DNA of 13,357 bases, from assembly GCA_017543805.1 (NCBI GenBank), contig JAFYFK010000232.1, forward strand, positions 1-13,357, read 5' to 3'. A program made the translations under genes and the position numbers. Under the pieces are notes generated by a model. It had not been told where the DNA came from, searched no databases, and worked only from the letters and a program-made list of their open reading frames with translations. The DNA comes from Bacillota bacterium. Its GTDB lineage: Bacteria; Bacillota; Clostridia; Peptostreptococcales; Anaerovoracaceae. Below are positions 11,278-13,357 of this stretch, piece by piece. Position 1 is the first letter of the stretch. Every line of letters starts with the position of its first letter.

Positions 11278-12699
11278 TCAGTCTGAAGGCTGGCCCGGAT
11301 TTGCCGCGTCTATGCGCTCCTTGGCCTCGCGGCCCTCGCGCAGGAGTTTTTTCAGGGTATCCCGGTCGTTATCCTGTATGGCGTCGCGCACCATCGTTAT
11401 GTTGCGGATAAGGTCGTCAATCTCAGTGAGCAGGGCGTCACGGTTGAGGAGGAACAGCTCCGACCACAGATCCTCGTTTATGCAGGCCACCCGGGTCATA
11501 TCCTTATAACTTCCGCCGGTAAAGCCGAAATAGTTCGCGGAGACCGGGCTCTTTACATAGGAATTGGAAACGACATGGGCCAGCTGCGATGTGTGGGCTA
11601 TCATATGGTCGTGGATCTCAGCGCTGCAGACCTGGATGTTTCCGAAGCCAAGGCTTCTGAAGAACCTGCTCAGCTCCTCTATGTCCCCTGGCTCAGTCGC
11701 CTCTGTGGGCACAAGTATCATGCTTGCTCCGCGGTATATCTCCGCGTCGGAGCGCTCATAACCGCCCTGGGGCTTTCCGGTCATCGGATGCCCGCCGGTG
11801 TAGCGCACTCCGCAGCTCTCCGCGAGCGGCCCTATCCTTCCGGTCACAGAAGCCTTGACGCCGACAAGGTCCACAACGACGGAACCTTTTTTCATCACCG
11901 GGATCTTCTCCTGCAGGAAGCTCACAGTCGCCTCGGGGTACAGCACGGGGATAAGCATGTCGCAGTTCTTGAAATCCTCATCCGAAGCTATTCCGTCGAT
12001 GACGCCGTCTTCAAAGGCTCTTTCCGCGACAGAACGTGTGCGGTTCCAGCCCAGCACTATGCAGTCCGTGTGCTTTTTGAGGGCCTTGGCCATGGATGCG
12101 CCCATAAGTCCGAGGCCCGCGACGATCACGATCTTGTTTATGCGGTGAACGGGCTTTATGAGCACGAATTCCGTCATGTTCCTGGGGTCGTCCTCGAGCC
12201 TTTCCTCCACGAGATGCAGGCCGAACATCTCCCCCGCGTTCCTGCGGCAGATGACTGCGGTGTTCTCCGGGAATCTGCCTTCCGCCAGATACCTGGCCGC
12301 CAGAGCGGTGTCTTCAGTCTCTATAAGTTCAACGCCGGGATACTTTTTCTTGAGATTTTTCCTGCACTGTCCGAACGCCTGCACATGCGAAGCTATCTTT
12401 TCGATCTTAACTCCCTCGCGCTTTACGAAAAGGCTGTGATGTATGGATATCCACTGGGCGTCGAGCGTCCGGTAATTCAGAGTTTTAAGGGCATCACGCG
12501 ACTCTGTGACCTCGCCGGCCATCAAGTTGTGCGTAGCCATTACGCCGTAGTCGGCTTCACCGTTCCGGAGCATCTCTGTCACACCGGCGGAATTGACGGC
12601 AGGTATATATTCAGGGTTTGCGAAGCCCTGGTTCGTAGCGAAAAGTTCGCTGGCCTCCTCGGAATTGCAGCCGGGTATGCCCTGATAAGCTATCTTCAT
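11278..12699 (-). CDS. tyrA: fusion of ACT-less prephenate dehydratase-like domain and prephenate dehydrogenase
   Basis: A 473-residue protein with two aromatic-pathway domains. Residues 1-182 follow the prephenate dehydratase (PheA) pattern: AYQGIPGCNSEEA start, GEADYGVMATHNLMAGEV (48-64, matching the ENS/ENT loop), SHVQAFGQC (104-112), CRRNAGEMFGL (151-161) and NMTEFVLI (174-181). Residues 187-470 are a TyrA dehydrogenase: NAD-binding VAGLGLMG (193-200), GGHPMTGK (302-309), TSQLAHVVSNS (370-380) and GGSYKDMTRVA (395-405), with a helical C-terminus. TyrA oxidatively decarboxylates prephenate to 4-hydroxyphenylpyruvate for tyrosine. The PheA part keeps Asn58, Ser104, Gln107 and Thr176 but has TEF for the near-invariant TRF and lacks the phenylalanine-sensing ACT domain, so it may be altered or regulatory. 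GGAGGG precedes the ATG, which overlaps the transporter stop (ATGA). Confidence 0.88.
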   Translation of the reverse strand: MKIAYQGIPGCNSEEASELFATNQGFANPEYIPAVNSAGVTEMLRNGEADYGVMATHNLMAGEVTESRDALKTLNYRTLDAQWISIHHSLFVKREGVKIEKIASHVQAFGQCRKNLKKKYPGVELIETEDTALAARYLAEGRFPENTAVICRRNAGEMFGLHLVEERLEDDPRNMTEFVLIKPVHRINKIVIVAGLGLMGASMAKALKKHTDCIVLGWNRTRSVAERAFEDGVIDGIASDEDFKNCDMLIPVLYPEATVSFLQEKIPVMKKGSVVVDLVGVKASVTGRIGPLAESCGVRYTGGHPMTGKPQGGYERSDAEIYRGASMILVPTEATEPGDIEELSRFFRSLGFGNIQVCSAEIHDHMIAHTSQLAHVVSNSYVKSPVSANYFGFTGGSYKDMTRVACINEDLWSELFLLNRDALLTEIDDLIRNITMVRDAIQDNDRDTLKKLLREGREAKERIDAANPGQPSD

Positions 12700-13357
12700 T
12701 TTGTCCCTCCGACCGACGCGCCGTCGTACTCACCGATGCTCTTTGCGATCATCAGGTTAGCCGCCACGTCGCCTTCAACATTAATGGTGGTGAAAGCCAT
12801 ATCAAGCAGACGGTAGAAGCCGCTGATGGGACCCATAAGATCGATCGGGAGTCCCAGAATTGACAGGAAAGAAGCTCCCAGAACGACTCCGCCGCCCGGT
12901 ATGCCCGGCGCGGCCATGTTGATCAGCGTGGCGATGATCACAAGGAATACGATAGTTCCGAACGGCAGTGAAATGCCGTAGAAATCCGAGACGAATACCG
13001 CAAGGCAGCAGAAGGAACAGGCTCCTCCGCACATATTTATAGTGCAGCCCAGCGGAAGCGTAAATTTCGAAACTCCTTCCGGCGCTCCCAGATCCTCCAC
13101 GGAAACGTTGATCGTGGTCGGAAGGGTCGCCGCGGACGATGTCGTGGAAAGGGTCACCAGGGCGATCTTTCCGCAGGCCTTGAGGAAACGTCCCGGGCTG
13201 ACCTTTGTATACAGGCAGGTCGGAATCACCATTACCAGAATAAACACCGCAACGCAGCACAGCCAGCAGCAGGCTATGTATTTCGCGAGCGCGCCGAATA
13301 TGCCCGCGCCGTATCTGGCGACAGAGAAGGCCATCAGCGACATGACGCCCAGCGGGG
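12696..13357 (-). CDS. SDF-family (DAACS) cation:amino/carboxylic acid symporter, C-terminal part
   Basis: The frame is open to the window edge; the visible 219 residues are the C-terminal core of a ~400-residue membrane symporter. An ATG at 13343 is internal: the codons before it continue the conserved P-L-G-V segment. Core motifs are present: HP1 hairpin STTSSAATLPTT, TM7 FTLPLGCTINMCGG, HP2 AAPGIPGGG and TM8 LDMAFTTINVEGD. Relative to the glutamate/aspartate transporter GltPh, the cation-site NMDGT is NMCGG (13023-13037) and the substrate-carboxylate arginine of LDMGRT is phenylalanine (12792-12794). A non-acidic, perhaps neutral or aromatic, substrate is therefore inferred. It is translationally coupled to the downstream PheA-like/TyrA fusion gene, which hints at an aromatic metabolite. 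Confidence 0.85.
   Translation of the reverse strand, partial: PLGVMSLMAFSVARYGAGIFGALAKYIACCWLCCVAVFILVMVIPTCLYTKVSPGRFLKACGKIALVTLSTTSSAATLPTTINVSVEDLGAPEGVSKFTLPLGCTINMCGGACSFCCLAVFVSDFYGISLPFGTIVFLVIIATLINMAAPGIPGGGVVLGASFLSILGLPIDLMGPISGFYRLLDMAFTTINVEGDVAANLMIAKSIGEYDGASVGGTK

Noticed and set aside
11575..12816. 413-codon open frame on the plus strand
   Set aside because: Antisense to the PheA-like/TyrA gene, no recognisable domain, no ribosome binding site.

Overview
The window looks like a chromosomal segment of a mid-GC Bacillota, probably an anaerobic Clostridia-type bacterium. The evidence is the typA/rlmD pair, an AGGAGG-type ribosome binding site at most starts, several Gram-positive-style lipoproteins, a bactofilin and a clostridial large serine recombinase tail. 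No 16S gene or other decisive marker is present, so genus is not assignable from the sequence alone.

Layout. Bases 1-~1400 are the end of an integrative element: the 3' end of a large serine recombinase (+), a bidirectional hairpin terminator, an AT-rich unrecognised cargo gene (-), three 28-29 bp-spaced direct repeats resembling an IS21-type transposon end, and a second degenerate copy of the last codons of rlmD. This abuts the 3' end of rlmD, a plausible attachment site. Bases 1351-4525 hold the housekeeping pair typA then rlmD (both -), separated by a terminator. plsC (4637-5365, +) diverges from typA and converges, sharing stop-codon bases, on a four-gene minus-strand operon (5362-9289).

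That operon is the most unusual part. From its own promoter near 9330 it encodes a single-pass membrane protein of unknown function, a purine nucleoside permease/phosphorylase-like (NUP family) lipoprotein, a small DUF3574-like protein, and an ADGF/ADA2-like adenosine deaminase carried as a lipoprotein. The last three genes are joined by ATGA stop/start overlaps or by a start immediately after one. Read together, they suggest surface capture and breakdown of adenosine (deamination to inosine, then handling of purine nucleosides) outside the cytoplasm.

Bases 9516-10577 encode an FKBP/trigger-factor-like lipoprotein foldase (-), which diverges from a tRNA-Leu(CAG) gene (+). That tRNA is followed after 20 bases by a bactofilin gene, probably on the same transcript. 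The right end (11278-13357, -) is an operon with the C-terminal half of an SDF-family (DAACS) cation symporter, translationally coupled to an unusual fusion protein: an ACT-less prephenate dehydratase-like domain joined to a prephenate dehydrogenase (TyrA). Both proteins carry substitutions in signature motifs, suggesting a specialised aromatic-amino-acid or aromatic-precursor role.
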